Source of the DNA: Nicotiana tabacum | Lineage: Eukaryota > Streptophyta > Magnoliopsida > Solanales > Solanaceae | Direction: 5' to 3' | DNA length: 64,000 nt | Assembly (NCBI RefSeq): GCF_000715075.1 | Contig: NC_134087.1 | Coordinates: forward strand, 103,703,161 to 103,767,160 | Part shown: one piece after another, positions 23,003 to 35,083 of the stretch | How the letters are laid out: the number at the start of each line of letters is the position of its first letter | Position numbering within the stretch: position 1 is the stretch's first letter | The notes under the pieces: model-generated | The model's input: only the letters and a program-made list of their open reading frames with translations | Told to the model about the DNA's origin: nothing | Database searches by the model: none | Program-made: the position numbers and the translations under genes

Positions 23003-23269
23003 TAGTATAAACACTTCTCTCTGCCTTCTTCAAGGTAGGGGTAAGATCTGCGTACATACTACCCTCCTCAGACCTCACTTGTGGAATTACACTGGGTTTG
23101 TTGTTGTTGTTATAAACACATCACTGTTGTTCCCTGAGCCGAGGGTCTATCGGTTTCAGCCTTTCTACCTTTATAAGGTAGGGGTAAGATCTGCGTAAAC
23201 AATACCTTCTTATACCCATTTATGGGATTACATTGGGGTTTTTTTTGTTGTTGTTGTAGTATAAACACT
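23003..23269 (+). mobile_element. Two tandem LINE/SINE 3' tails in one target site
   Basis: Two copies of the RTE-type 3' tail lie back to back, at about 23016-23110 and 23120-23256. Both contain AAGGTAGGGGTAAGATCTGC and end in TTGTTGTTGTTG; the same tail ends the LINE at 27822-29312. The pair is flanked by exact TAGTATAAACACT (23003-23015 and 23257-23269), and part of this target (TATAAACAC) recurs between them at 23111-23119. They are strongly 5'-truncated LINE copies or SINEs sharing the LINE tail. Confidence 0.7.
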
Positions 23270-25243
23270 AATATTGCCTAGGTAAATTTTTTTTTTATCG
23301 ACCTAAAGAAAGGCAGGTCCAGGTAATTGATGCGTGTGGCAAAACCATAGCTACACTAGAGGACAACATATTATATTTTTTTTTCTCATCGGGTGTATCC
23401 GAAGGGATGAGGACATCATAACACATACTGATGAAGTTTGTTCAAATGAAACAACAAAAGAAAAGATAAACCCTGAAAATTAATTAAATTAAATCATCAT
23501 ATGGATTGACCGTATGCATACCGTACTTTTCTTCTTGTTGTTTTGCCTTGTTTCTTAATCAGATACTGGATAGAGACAGATATGACAAACGGATAAAAAC
23601 ATTAATCTTGTATCAGCATTTGAATCGTTAAACACACTTGAAAGAAAAAAAAATGTTGATATCTAGATTTGCAGAGGTAAAAAGTAGTACAAAATTGACT
23701 TAATTATCTCTATTGAGAAAGAAAATACGATTACATTATAGAGGATCATTTTAACTAATGGCAAGTATAAAATATCTTGTGGGTATGCCCTTTTTTCGAT
23801 GGAAAATTACACTGTATAGCCGCTCTCAAAATAATAGCCGAAAAATATATATTTTTTGTATATACACCTTCTACAAAAAGTATACAAATTTTATACGCTT
23901 TTTCGGCTACTGAATGTAAATAGTTTATAATGCAGGCTAAAAGTAGAAAAAAAATTTTGAGGGGTAATAATATTGTATATAATTATTGATGACAATAACA
24001 GTTTTACTTTCTAAGAAAAGATAGTCGACTTTTTCAGATTGAATTTGCTGTTCTTTCTTTTTTCTACTTTTGCTTTGATCATCGCTTACATGCATGGCTA
24101 CATTGTGGAATATTATTTCAATATAATACATGAATATTATCTTAAATTATAGAGTGATACGTTGTGATGACTGATGTAATCCAGATTGCTAGGTTCAAGG
24201 AATTACCAATAATTAATAAACCAAAATGAAAGTTGACCATGTTATTATAATATATGCAGAGCTCATCATCTCCAAGTTGCTAATTATTGCATCTATTTCC
24301 TAGCTTGCAATTAATCTCGTTTTAGGATTCACATCTTTTGTTCAAGTTGAAGTTAAAAAAAACGGGGGGGGGGGGGGGGGGAGGGGAGGGGGAGGGGGGA
24401 ACCTTTCTTTTGTTCCCTAGTACATTTGCGGCAACTTGCAATTCTACGACGAATAGATTAACTTTACACTATTAGTATAGCTATAATAGTAGGAAGGCTC
24501 TTTCTTTTCTTATTTTTAATTTCGAATAGCTAATTTAAGGCTCCGTGAATAGGTGGTTACAAATTTTCAGGGAAAAGGATTAAAATTGCCGCTCAACTAT
24601 TGAACATGAAATAATTTTACCCTCCGATTGCAAATGATATCAAATTTGCTTCTGCCGTTAATAATATAATAATAGCTAACAGACCTCCATGTCAACTTTT
24701 GACCCATTTTAAACTTATATAACTACTGACATGGACTCCATTGTGGAATAAATTTTACCACATCCATTTCTTGTAACATGTGTCGTCTTCTCCATCTTTA
24801 CAAAGAACCCTCTAGTACTAGTTTTGGTTCCAAAAAATCACAATTTCAACTGTGGTCTGAAGTTTTAAACTCACTGACAATATCCGAAATCTCTATGTCA
24901 TCCATCACATCATACTAATTAAGATGCTATTGTAGACTGCTGAAGGGGGGCGAAATTAGTAGAAGGAGTAGAGTAGAAAAGAGCAAAGGACGAAGAAAGA
25001 AAAATATATCGACATCACTTTCTATTTTCCTCTTCACAGACTTGCATATGGCCATTTACAACAGATCAATTGAACCAAATGCTCATTCAATATGGGCTAC
25101 TTGAATTCCCTAGAGCCGTTAATGGAAACTGCTCTATTTTCCTTTCCAAATGAAGTGACCTTCTATATTTACCTGCTTTGCTCATTAAGTCTTAATCATC
25201 ACGTTAATTAATTATACCTTTTATATATTAATCACTTGCAACA
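23270..25243. other. Gene-free stretch with a hairpin element
   Basis: No gene is seen. AGCCGAAAAA at 23836-23845 and its perfect inverse TTTTTCGGCT at 23899-23908 flank 53 AT-rich bases, a possible MITE remnant similar in style to 7359-7484. A G-rich tract lies at 24364-24399. Phrases at 24580-24780 (AAAATTGCCGCTCAACTATT) resemble a common Solanaceae non-coding repeat. Confidence 0.45.
24364..24399 (+). repeat. Poly-G tract (18 G, then G-rich)
   Basis: A run of 18 G is followed by blocks of 4, 5 and 6 G separated by single A. Four or more G-blocks could form a G-quadruplex. Length may vary or be a sequencing artefact. Confidence 0.8.
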
Positions 25244-26320
25244 ACAACATACCCAGTATTATCCCACGACGTGGGGTCTGGGGAGGGTAGTGTGTACGCA
25301 GACTTTACCCCTATCTTGTGACGATAGAGAGGCTGTTTCCAATAGACCCTTGGCTCAGGAAAGCATAAGCACTACATTAATGAAAATATAGATAAGCCAT
25401 ATAAAAACAGAATAAAAACAACAAGACAGTAAGGTGATCAACAATAGAAGAAAACAACGGTTAGTCATAAAAACCTACTACCAACAGAAAACGAGAATAC
25501 GTGCCAATACTACTGTTATGAACATTCTAGACTACCTACTCTACTACCCTAATCCTCGACCTCCATACCTTTCTATCAAGGGTCATGTCCTCGGTCAGCT
25601 GAAGCTGCACCATGTCTTAACTAATCATCTCTCCCGACCTCTTATTTGGCCTACATCTACCTCTCCGTAGGCCCTCCAATGTCAATCTCACACACCTCCT
25701 CACCGGGGCGTGTGTGCTCCTCCTCCTCCTCACATGACCAAACCACTAGTCGCGCTTCCCGCATCTTGTCCTCAATAAGGGTCACACCCACCTTGTCGCG
25801 AATAATCTCATTTCTGATCCTATCTAACCTGTTGTGCCAGCACATCCATCCCAACATCCTCATCTCTGCTACCTTCATCTTCTAGACATGAGCAATCTTG
25901 ACTGGGCAACACTCAGCCACATACAATATCGTTTGTCTGACCACCATTCTGTAGAACTTACCCTTAAGTTTCGATGGCACCTTCTTGTCACACAAAATAC
26001 CGAAAGCGAGTCTCTATTTCATTCATCCCGTCTCAATACGATGGGTGACATCTTCATCAATCTCCCCATCCACCTAAATAATAACCCAAGGTACTTAAAA
26101 CTCCCTCTTTTAGGGATGACCTACGAGTTCAGCCTCACCTCCCCTTCCCTTCCTTGAATCTCTCCACTGAACTTACACTCAAGTATTCTGTTTTGGTCCT
26201 GCTCAACTTGAAACCTCTAGATTCCAGGATCTGCCTCCATACCTTTAATTGCACGTTCGCATCGTCGCGCGTCTCATTAATTATTACAATATCCCTTGCG
26301 TGCTTACCTTTTTTTATCCC
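25244..26320 (-). mobile_element. 5'-truncated RTE-like LINE, minus strand
   Basis: On the minus strand the end of the reverse transcriptase is readable near 26320-26200, with [10 protein letters not shown] and then [16 protein letters not shown]. Next comes the C-terminal segment near 25880-25780, with MKVAEMRMLGWMC and RIRNEIIRDKVGV. A 3' tail ends in GTTGTTGCAA at about 25244. The same two segments are present in the plus-strand LINE at 27822-29312, so they are one family in opposite orientation. Frames are broken, the endonuclease and most RT are missing, and no target duplication is clear. Confidence 0.8.
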
Positions 26321-27821
26321 CACTTGTGCTTGCGTATAGTATCTAAAATTTTGTCCGACACCCTTTCTTTTATTACATGTCTGTCACATCTGAACTTTGT
26401 TGCGTAATATTGATTGAAAGCCATAGATTCAAATATTGTACTATGTAAAGTATTTGTTAAAAGTCAGATCTTTTGCAATGTCTATTTTCTACCCACCGTT
26501 GGTAGCAAATAAACAAATTAAGGTCAGAGGTTAGGTTTGCGATACCCAATTCCGAGTAATTACGTGATCCTCTTTAACTATTATTTTTGGTTGTCGGGTT
26601 GATGGAGACAAAAGTCCATAGGATAATTACGTTTCTTAACTTTTGATCTCTTTTGGGATGTTAATTTTTTACCAGCACAAATCTTTCAGACAATGTGAAA
26701 TGACATTATATACTGGCTCTTTTTATTTTTAAATTATAAAATTAGCCAGAGCTTTTGATTGCCTTGCATCCCAAAGATCAGGTAGAAGTTAGACTAATTC
26801 GTGGAATTGCATATTTTATTTTCTTTCATTTCAACAACGGATCCTAAATTACGACAACATGTGTGTTCAGCAACCGACTCAGGAAATTAGGATATCTATA
26901 ATGTTAGTAATTCATCGCCTTGTGGCTTGAGCCATCGAGCGAGAGAATCAGACCAATCTCGTTCATCTCAATCCAAACAGAATGAGTACAGATTCTAAGT
27001 AGTGTAGGTGTTCAGTAGGAAAGAATCGAAGTTATAGTATCAAAGTAAAAGAAGCGGACAAGTTTAGGGGGGGGGGGGGGGGTCAGTTATGTATTTAGCC
27101 TAATTTATTCCTACTTGAACATGCTAAAAGCAAGGGCATTTATGGCATTGCAGTCCCCAAAAATGCCTTATTCTTAGTTAACATGTTATGTTCATGTAGG
27201 TTAAATTCATTACTATATGTCCATAGGGAGTATAATATTTACTGTAGCTCTTATTTCCCATGTAACTAGCTATGAATAGTACTACTAATATATGTTTTCT
27301 CACGTGTAAATGGCCCAGGCACGAACTACTTCATCATCTTGATCTGGACTCTCGAGTATTCATTCTACTTGATATTTCAACTACTTGCTACATTAATTTC
27401 AATATCTCCAATTCATTAAACTTCAAATTGCAGTTTTGAATTAATATGGACAGTATCCATTAAATCATTTGGTCTGTCCTTTAATATCCACTATACCTTC
27501 ATAAATGCTCCGACAAGGGACTTTGGTATATATGCAAAATTTTAAATTTATTTACCTGGTTTATCTAAGTTTTTTTATTTACATAAAATATATACAAATT
27601 TAGTCAAAATCTACAATTTATCTACAGCTACTATAATTTTTTTGTACAGTATCCGGTCAAAAACTATAATTCATATACAACTCGTATACAATCATGTTAA
27701 TTGTATATATTTTGCATGTTGTTTCTACACCCGAAATACACAATATATACAATTTATTTTTGTAATATATACAAATATATATTTTGTATGTCATTTCTAC
27801 AATTTATTTTTGTCTATATCC
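26321..27821. other. Gene-free AT-rich stretch
   Basis: No gene is seen. It includes a poly-G run at 27067-27082 and AT-rich text with many ATATACAA-type words at 27580-27810. Confidence 0.5.
27067..27082 (+). repeat. Poly-G tract (16 G)
   Basis: Sixteen consecutive G in an otherwise AT-rich region. It is similar to the tract at 24364. Confidence 0.8.
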
Positions 27822-29312
27822 GACAACCAGTTCGGGTTCATACCGGGTCGTTCGACTACGGAAGCGATCCACCTTATTAGAAGGTTGGTGGAACAGTACA
27901 TGGATAGGAAGAATAATTTGCACATGGTGTTTATTGACCTGGAGAAAGCGTATGACAAGGTCCCTAGGGAGGTTCTTTGGAGATGCTTGGCGGTAAAAGG
28001 TGTGTCAGTTTCTTACATTATGGCGACTAAGGACATGTATGATAGAGCTAAGGCTCAGGTTAGGACAGTGGGAGGCGACTCAGAGCATTTTTCGATTGTT
28101 ATAGGATTACACCAAGGATCTGCACTCAGCCCCTTCTTATTTTCCCTAGTGATGGATGCACTAACACACCATATCCAATGGAATGTGGTATGGTATATGT
28201 TGTTCGTTGATGACAAAGTTCTGATTGATGAGACATGAGGTTGTGTTAACGAGTGGCTGGAGGTTTAAAGACATGCCCTTGAGTCTAAGGGTTTCAAGTT
28301 GAGCAGGACTAAGACAGAATACTTGGAGTGCAAGTTCATTGCCGAGTTGAGGGAAGCGGGCTTGGATGTAGGCTTGGATCACAGGTCATCCTCAAGAGAG
28401 GCAGTTTTAAGTACCTTGGTTCAGTTATCCAGGGGATGGGGAGATAGACGAGGATGTCACATACCGTATAGGGGTGGGGTGTGGATGAAATGGAGGTTAG
28501 CATCTGGAGTTCTATGTGACAAGAAAGTGCCACCGATACTCAAAGGTAAGTTTTATAGAGCGTGGTCAGACCAGCCATATTGTATGGGGCAGAGTGTTGG
28601 CCAGTTAAGAACTCACATATCCACAAGATGAAAGTAGTAGAAACGAGTATGTTCAGGTGGATGTGCAGGCACACTAGGATAGATAAGATTAGGAATGAAG
28701 ATATTCCGGAGAAGGTGGGTGTGGCTCCTATGGATGACAAGATGCGTAAAGCGAGGCTTAGATGGTTTGGCCACATGCTAAGGAGAAGCTCATATGCCTC
28801 GGTTAGCAGGTGTGAACGGTTGGCTTTGGCGGGTTCGAGAAAAAGTAGAGGGCGGCCTAAGAAGTATTGGGGAGAGGTGATCAGGCAGAACATGGCGTGG
28901 CTTCAAATTTCCAAGGATATGGCCCTTGATAGAAAGGGGAGGTCGATCATTAATTGTAGGTTAGGAGGTAGTTGAGCATTTTTCTACTTCGTACAAGGTA
29001 TAAGGCTAGTCTAATAAGGTTTTGTCTTAGGCTGCTAGCGATTATTGTTGTGTTCACAATTCTTTCATTTTTCATAGTACCGGGCCTTATTTACTGGTTA
29101 TTTTTATTTTTTTTATTTATTTCTGGTTCTTATGATTTCGTTATTATTTTTATGGTTTCTATTGATGTTACTGATATATTATCTATTTTTGTCTTCTTGA
29201 GCCGAGGGTCTATCGGAAATAGCCTAACTCTCTAGGGTAAGGGTAAGGTCTACGTATATATTACCCTCTACAGACCCGACTTGTGGGAATTCATTGGGTT
29301 GTTGTTGTTGTC
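27822..29312 (+). mobile_element. 5'-truncated RTE-like LINE, plus strand
   Basis: This non-LTR retrotransposon copy starts inside the reverse transcriptase and runs to a 3' tail of TTG repeats near 29312. The tail contains GAGGGTCTATCGGAAATAGC and GGGTAAGGTCTACG. These phrases are shared with the tails at 23016-23256 and, on the opposite strand, 25244-25380. Two frameshifts and several stops divide the protein. The endonuclease is missing, as usual for 5'-truncated LINEs. Confidence 0.85.
27825..28974 (+). pseudogene. LINE reverse transcriptase and C-terminal domain (broken)
   Basis: The protein copies LINE RNA into DNA at the nicked target. Seen in order are [30 protein letters not shown] (palm Asp), [13 protein letters not shown], and the catalytic loop as LFVDD where the family normally has an A/T-DD form. 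[13 protein letters not shown] follows after stops at 28236 and 28266. After frameshifts the C-terminal segment is readable: KMKVVETSMFRWMC, RIDKIRNEDIPEKVGV, then RARLRWFGH-like text and the closing SRGRPKKYW segment. It ends at 28972-28974. The upstream bases to 27642 are open by chance. The clade (RTE) is inferred from the TTG tail and the motif set. Confidence 0.85.
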
Positions 29313-29659
29313 GTCTTCGAGTTTCAATATAAAATTCTAACCAAAACCACCTCGAATCTTTACCAAATTCTCTTAAAATTGAGGTATAAACTCCGAAGGA
29401 TATTCCCAATCATTTGAAATAACACACAATCCAAACAAATGATATATAATTTTGCAAAACTTAATTTTCAAATTCAAAGCTTTGAAATTTTTTAATGTCT
29501 ATCAATGGATTTTTTTAATGGTAATAGGATTTTCAATTCAATCTACTCGCTTTAGATTAATACTATTTATTTTATTGATTCCCAAAAGCTAAAAGAAATC
29601 ACTAATATGTTTATGTCTGTTTCACCAAATGCAAATCCAACCACATCAATTTTAGTGAG
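29313..29659. other. Gene-free AT-rich stretch before Tat-B
   Basis: No feature is recognised. The five bases before the Tat-B LTR are GTGAG (29655-29659); the matching copy would lie beyond the window. Confidence 0.5.
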
Positions 29660-30240
29660 TGTATACGGTAAAATTGGTTAGTGACAGTTGCACGAATGAA
29701 GATATGACACGTGGAGTTGAAGACTGGTAAAATGTGAGTCAGCAAATAGTCAATACCGGTTGCAAGTATGTGATCAGTGTCGAATGAGTCCCTAGGACAG
29801 AGTAGCCGACGACAAAGGTTCAAGGTATTGACATCGGGTAGCATTCAATGAGCAGCCGTTACAGAAAATATTTGTATTTATAGCCAATCGTTATGCAGCC
29901 ATCAATGACGGTTTTATTCTCATTTAAGAGGAGCTTGATTTGGGGATCTTGTCTTCCTAAATAAGATTATAAGTTGGAGAATTAACATTCATTGTAGACA
30001 CAAAATATTTTGTACGCAAAAGCTATATTCTACTCTTATTTTATAACACCATTCTCAGTCTTTATTCTTGAATATTGTTCTCGTTTTTTCCATCGGAGAA
30101 GCTAAACACTTAGCCATGCTTGTATTTTTATTAATTTTATCTCATAATCTTATTTTTTTTATTCATTTCATATTTTTGGGTCAAGTCCTTTGTCTATAAA
30201 TCGTATTATAAATTCAATTGTACCGTTTTATAGGTAAACA
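29660..30240 (+). repeat. Tat-B 5' LTR (581 bp)
   Basis: It starts TGTATACGG and ends GGTAAACA, just before the PBS. The start is identical in form to the Tat-A LTR. The body differs strongly from Tat-A and Tat-C, so it is a separate subfamily. Confidence 0.85.
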
Positions 30241-30242
30241 AT

Positions 30243-30260
30243 TTGGCGCCCACCGTGGGG
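30243..30260 (+). other. Tat-B primer binding site
   Basis: TTGGCGCCCACCGTGGGG follows the LTR end after two bases. It is the intact form of the degraded Tat-A site. Confidence 0.85.
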
Positions 30261-30343
30261 CATAGACAATTGTGTATTGTTTTGATCCATTCATTTGTTA
30301 CTAACAAATTTTGATTCCTTTCTTAGTAAGAGAAAAATCAGGT

Positions 30344-31900
30344 ATGGCAGCTAATGATTTCATTAATGTCCACAATGTTGGAGCATACAATGAACGGGAA
30401 GATGTGTTCTAGCGTGATAATTCAACCAGTGAAATCTGCATGAAGGACAAGGAGCAACCCCAGTTCGTGAAGGCCAGTATCCTCGACATGTGAGGGGCCT
30501 AAATCTTGATGATACAGATGATGAACACGTTGTTGAAATGGTCAAAATCTTGAGAGAACAACAAAAAGTGATTATAGATCACCTCTTAAGACAAGATCAG
30601 GTGATGGTAGAATTAAAGCAGGCATTATCGGGTGCTTTCGTTAGTGATAATGGAAGGGCTCTAATTCCTCCCAGCATTCCCGCAAATCAAATGATTCAAA
30701 GAACCGATAACAACAGCACGAGGGGCGAGGCAGGAGGTACCGATGGTGGATTTGGGAACAACAACTTAAATGAACATCCCTCTCAAAACCGAGCTCATGA
30801 GATTTATGAGAGAAATAAAGCGCTTCATGCTCGAATAGATCAAATCCCGGGAGCATCACCGGTGTTAAAGGGATCAGATTCAAAAAAGTATATGCAGTTG
30901 TCATTTAAACCAAGTGCAGCACCAGAGTTGATCCCAAATAGGTTTAAGATGCTAGATATACCATAATATGAAGGGACTTCGATTCACAGGAACACATCAC
31001 AACCTACACTAAATGATTTGGCCCAGAATGAGATCGAATTGGTTCTGTTGAAGAACTTTGGCGTAACCCTGACGAAGGATGTCTTAACTTGGTATTCTCT
31101 CTTACCTGAGCATTCCATTGATTCTTTTGAAATGCTTGCATATTCGTTTATCAAAGCTCATGCTGGAGCGAGAAAGGTCCAGGAAAAGAATGCAGATATA
31201 TTTAGAATATACCAGGAGAATCTGAACTGTTACGAGAGTTCGTAATCCGATTTCAGAAGGAAAGAATGTTATTACCAGCAGCACCAAGTGAGTGAGCAAC
31301 GGAGGCATTTACAATGGGTCTCAACCCGTTGAGTCCTGATGCCTCCCAAAAACTGAAGGAAAGCTTGCTAGAATTTCAGGAAACCACATGGGCAGATGTT
31401 CACAACCGCTACGAGTCAAAGATCATAAAAGAAGATGATCAACTTGGTTCCTCGGTGTCTTCCAAAGGACGAAATGGTGACCGGATCAAGATAAATTCAA
31501 AAATGATTTAGATGCAGATCGAAAGTCCTTTAAAAGTCGTATTCAGCCTTACGATAGGGTCGATGGGTGTGATAATAAAGGATTCCAGTCATCAGATAGG
31601 TTCTCTTCCAATAAAAGGGTGGATCGTGGTCGGAGTAGCAGATCGTTGCAGGAGAAAGAGGTGTTGGAGTCCCGAAACCAATTCCGATCAGATCCTAGCC
31701 AAAGGGATCCTAATTTATGGTGTAAATTCCATGGAACTCATGGCCATAGAACTGGGTACTGTCGAAATCTTCGAGAATAGGTAGCAACATTGCTGAAATA
31801 TGGTCATCTTAGAGAGTTTTTGAGCGACCGTGGTAAGAACAACTATGAAGAAATTGGGATGTTGCAGAACCATCAAAATTGGCTACAAGGTCACCTCAGA
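30344..31900 (+). pseudogene. Tat-B gag (broken)
   Basis: The start codon is at 30344 (MAANDFINVH), with a stop at codon 23. The N-terminal arm is read from 30490 (RGLNLDDTDDEHVVEMVKIL). The core contains ARIDQIPGASPVLKGSDSKK, then after a frameshift NEIELVLLKNFGVTL and LTWYSLLPEHSIDSF. The C-terminal part (31314-31511) has the NPLSPDASQKLKESLLE helix. A weak zinc-knuckle remnant lies near 31720 (WCKFHGTHGHRTG-like, frameshifted). Gag would build the particle. The copy is more damaged than Tat-C. Confidence 0.8.
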
Positions 31901-32420
31901 TGACGTTAAACATGATCTTTGGTGGAGATGAAGTCAATGGCATGATATTTTCGGCAACAAGAAGATGAAGATATTGGTGACTCATGGCAAGAGGATCCGA
32001 GAAGTCGTAGAAGATGATATCACTTTCACAGATGAAGATGTTGATGGACTTGTTCTACCACACAATGATACTTTGATAATGTCTATTATTGTTTTAAATT
32101 TTAAACTTAAATGTGTGTTGGTGGATCCAAGAAGCTCAGCTAACATCATACGATGGAGAGTTTTGGAGAAAGCGAAGCTGGCCAGAAACATAGTTCCGGC
32201 AATAATGATTTTTGTCGGGTACAACTTAACAAGTGTCATAACCTAAGGGGAAATTTTGTTACCCACACATTCCGAAGGAGTAACGAAGACCACCTTGTTC
32301 GAGGTGGTAGATGGCGACATGGGATATAATATAATCTTTAGAAGGCCATGGATACATAAACTGAAGGTTGTGCCCTAAACCTACCATCAAATATTAAAAT
32401 TTCCAACACCAAAAGGGATC
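31901..32420 (+). pseudogene. Tat-B aspartic protease (active site lost)
   Basis: The domain is readable at 31965-32246 and continues past a stop to about 32400. The DITFTDEDVDGLVLPHND stretch aligns with the same place in Tat-A and Tat-C. The active-site triad reads DPR (VDPRSSANII, AGA at 32130-32132) where family members have DPG, so cleavage activity is lost. The C-terminal end has IFRRPWIH for the usual GRPWIH. Confidence 0.8.
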
Positions 32421-32959
32421 AAGCATATCAAAGGAGATCAACCGGCTGCAAGGGAAATGAACGTAGTAACCATTTCTAGTAGCAGGGGCAAAGAAACGAG
32501 CAAATAGCAATCACTAGAACCGGTATCTTCTTCTATCTTATTAAATATGATAAAGACGAGGAGTTATCGGAATTATATTAGGTACCGAGGTTTTTTCAGG
32601 TTCCGGAGGAGGCGGATGCAACCAAGTAAATCGCAGAAAAGCTCGAACAAGTGACCTTGTTTGAAGAATTTTTTGGAAAGAAAATTCCATTTGGGAACAA
32701 GTTTGGGTCTCGAACTCCGGTTAAAAATTATGGATTTTATTTAATCTAAGGTTGATTGTTTTGCAAGGTCGTATTCAGATATGATAGGTTTTCCATTGGA
32801 GTTGGCGGGGATCCAAACTTCCCTCCGGTAAGGCAAAAGAAACGGCCGATAGCATAGGTCAGAAATAGGTTTGTTAACTAAAAGGTATCCCAGTTACTCA
32901 ATATAGGTTCAATTCGGGAGGTAAATTACCCTGATTGTCTAACATAGTAGTAGTACCTA

Positions 32960-33578
32960 AAAGAATAATAAATTTAGAATGTGTGTAGATTATAAAGACT
33001 TAAATAAGGCATGCCCTAAAGACTCTTTTCCATTGCCAAATATTGATCAAATGATTGATGGTATGGCCGGGCATGAGTTAATGAGTTTTCTTGACGCTTA
33101 TTTTGGGTATAGTCAAATTAGGATGGACCCGAAAGATCAAGAGAAGACTTTTTTCATCATAAATTTTGGCACATATTGCTATAATGTGATGTCTTTTGGG
33201 CTTAAAAGTGTCGGAGCCACTTATCATAGGCTTGTTAATAAGATGTTTAGAAAACAAAAAAGTAAGAGAATAGAAGTTTTTATTGACGACATGTTACTTA
33301 AGACACTTAATGCGGGAGATCATCTAGAACATCTCTAAGAGACGTTTGACATTATGAGAAAGTACAACATAAAGCTCAACCTGCAGAAGTGTGCCTTCGG
33401 AGTGGGTTCTGGTAAGTTCTTGGGGTTTTTGGTCTCTCAAAGAGGAATCAAAGTAAACCCTTATAAAATCAAAGACATCAAGGATATACCAGACCAGATG
33501 ACAAGCATGAAGGAAGTACAAAGGTTGACCAGTAGGTTGGCAACTCTAAGCTGGTTCATCTCGAGGTCATCAAAATAA
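32960..33578 (+). pseudogene. Tat-B reverse transcriptase, truncated by internal deletion
   Basis: Visible motifs are MCVDYKDLNKACPKDSFPL, FLDAYFGYSQIRMDP, GTYCYNVMSFGL and the catalytic loop VFIDDMLLK. After a stop at 33337 come KLNLQKCAFGVGSGKFLGF and the thumb start EVQRLTSRLATLSWFISRSS. At about 33572 the sequence jumps straight to the end of the second RNase H. About 750 bp that Tat-C has here (RT connection, retroviral RNase H, first part of the archaeal-type RNase H) are missing. Confidence 0.85.
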
Positions 33579-35083
33579 AATGTGACTCCCAGCTGGTGGT
33601 GAACCAAGTATACAGAATTTTTGACACAAAGGAAGAGCGCATGCAACAAGGTTCAAGTATTAATTTTCCGGTTCAAAGAGTGGTCAATCGTCTACATTTC
33701 AAGGGAGGAAAATATGGAGGCAGGCGCATTAGCCAATTTGGGTTCATCTACAAAAATGAAATAATCTGACTCAGGTACGGTAGGTCAATTACTACATTCG
33801 GTGTTGGATGTGGACTACTACTATGAAGTTAACTCAACCAACTTAATATAGGATTGGAGGAACGAGTTCATTGAATATCTAAGTCATCACAAATTGCCTA
33901 AAGACCCAAAAGCATCCGGGCACTACGGACCAAGGCGGCTCGTTGTTGTCTTGTTGATAGACAGTTGTATAGGAAGTTGTTCCAAGGACTATTGGCTTGG
34001 TGTTTAGGGACATAGGAGGTTGACTATGTTATGAGGGAAGTTCATGAAGGAGTCTACGGGAACCATTTTGGTGCAGACTCTTTGGTTCTCAAGTTGGTCA
34101 GAGATGGCTACCATTGGCCTCAAATGGAGCAAGATGCAAAGACATTTCTACAAATGTGCGATAAATATCAATGCCATGCACAGTTAATGCATCAACTTTG
34201 AACTTTTGTATTCGGTGGTGTCACCGTGTCTATTCATGAAATGGGGATGGACATAGTCGATCCCTTACCACAAGGGCTCGGTAAGGTAAACTTTATTTTG
34301 GTTTTAACTGATTATTTTACTAAATGGGTTGAAGCAGGTGATTACCAAAACATAGGAGAATGCAAAACGATCTATTTTATATGAGATCACATTGTTTGCC
34401 GATTTGGATTACCAAAAGAAATTGCTTGTGACAATGAGTCATAGTTTATAGGTTCCAAAGTCATCATTTTTGGAAGGATTGAAGATCAAACGAATTACAT
34501 TTTCACCGTACCATCGGAATGCTAATGGGCAGGTGAAGTCGACCAATAAGGTAATTATTCAAAACCTTAAAAAGAAGTTAGAAAATATTAAAGCCAAGCG
34601 TCTAGATGAGCTACCGGGTGTGTTATGGGCATATCGGACCATGGCAAAATCGAGAATGGGAGAAACACCCTTCTCACTCGTATACGGATCAGAGGTTTCG
34701 ATCCCGATGGAAGTGGGGGAACCGACCTTAAGGTTTTCCCAAGCAAATGAAGGGACAAAAAATAAAGCATTGTTGGTTAAACTAGAATTTCTGGAAGAGT
34801 ACCGAAATCTGGCATATGTGAGGATGGTGGCATAAAAGCAAAGGATGAAAAGGTATTACAATCATATAGCAAATCTCCGATATTTTAAAGTTGGGGATTG
34901 GTTCTGAGGAAGTTTACTCAAAGCACTCAAAAAGTTAATGCCGGGAAGGTGGGACCAACATGGGAAGGACCTTATCGGGTTTTAGCTATAACCGGTAAAG
35001 GTTCATATGAGTTGGAAAATCAATATGGAGTTAAATTACCAAGAAATTGGAACGTGACTCACCTCAAAAGGTATTACTGCTGA
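33579..35083 (+). pseudogene. Tat-B RNase H remnant and integrase (broken)
   Basis: It begins with the tail of the archaeal-type RNase H (CDSQLVVNQ-like, EENMEAGALANLGS). The zinc-binding domain has VHEGVYGNH and MCDKYQCHA, the last with Tyr for a conserved Cys. The core shows MGMDIVDPLPQG (first Asp) and CDN (second Asp). The third motif reads GQVKSTNKV, with Lys (AAG, 34536-34538) replacing the catalytic Glu. The C-terminal part has PTWEGPYRVLAITGKG and ends NWNVTHLKRYYC before the stop at 35081-35083. Integration activity is lost. Confidence 0.85.

Noticed and set aside
24580..24800. Possible MITE or conserved non-coding repeat (AAATTGCCGCTCAACTATT)
   Set aside because: The text feels familiar from Solanaceae intergenic DNA, but I could define no ends or target duplication, so it is only mentioned in the stretch entry.
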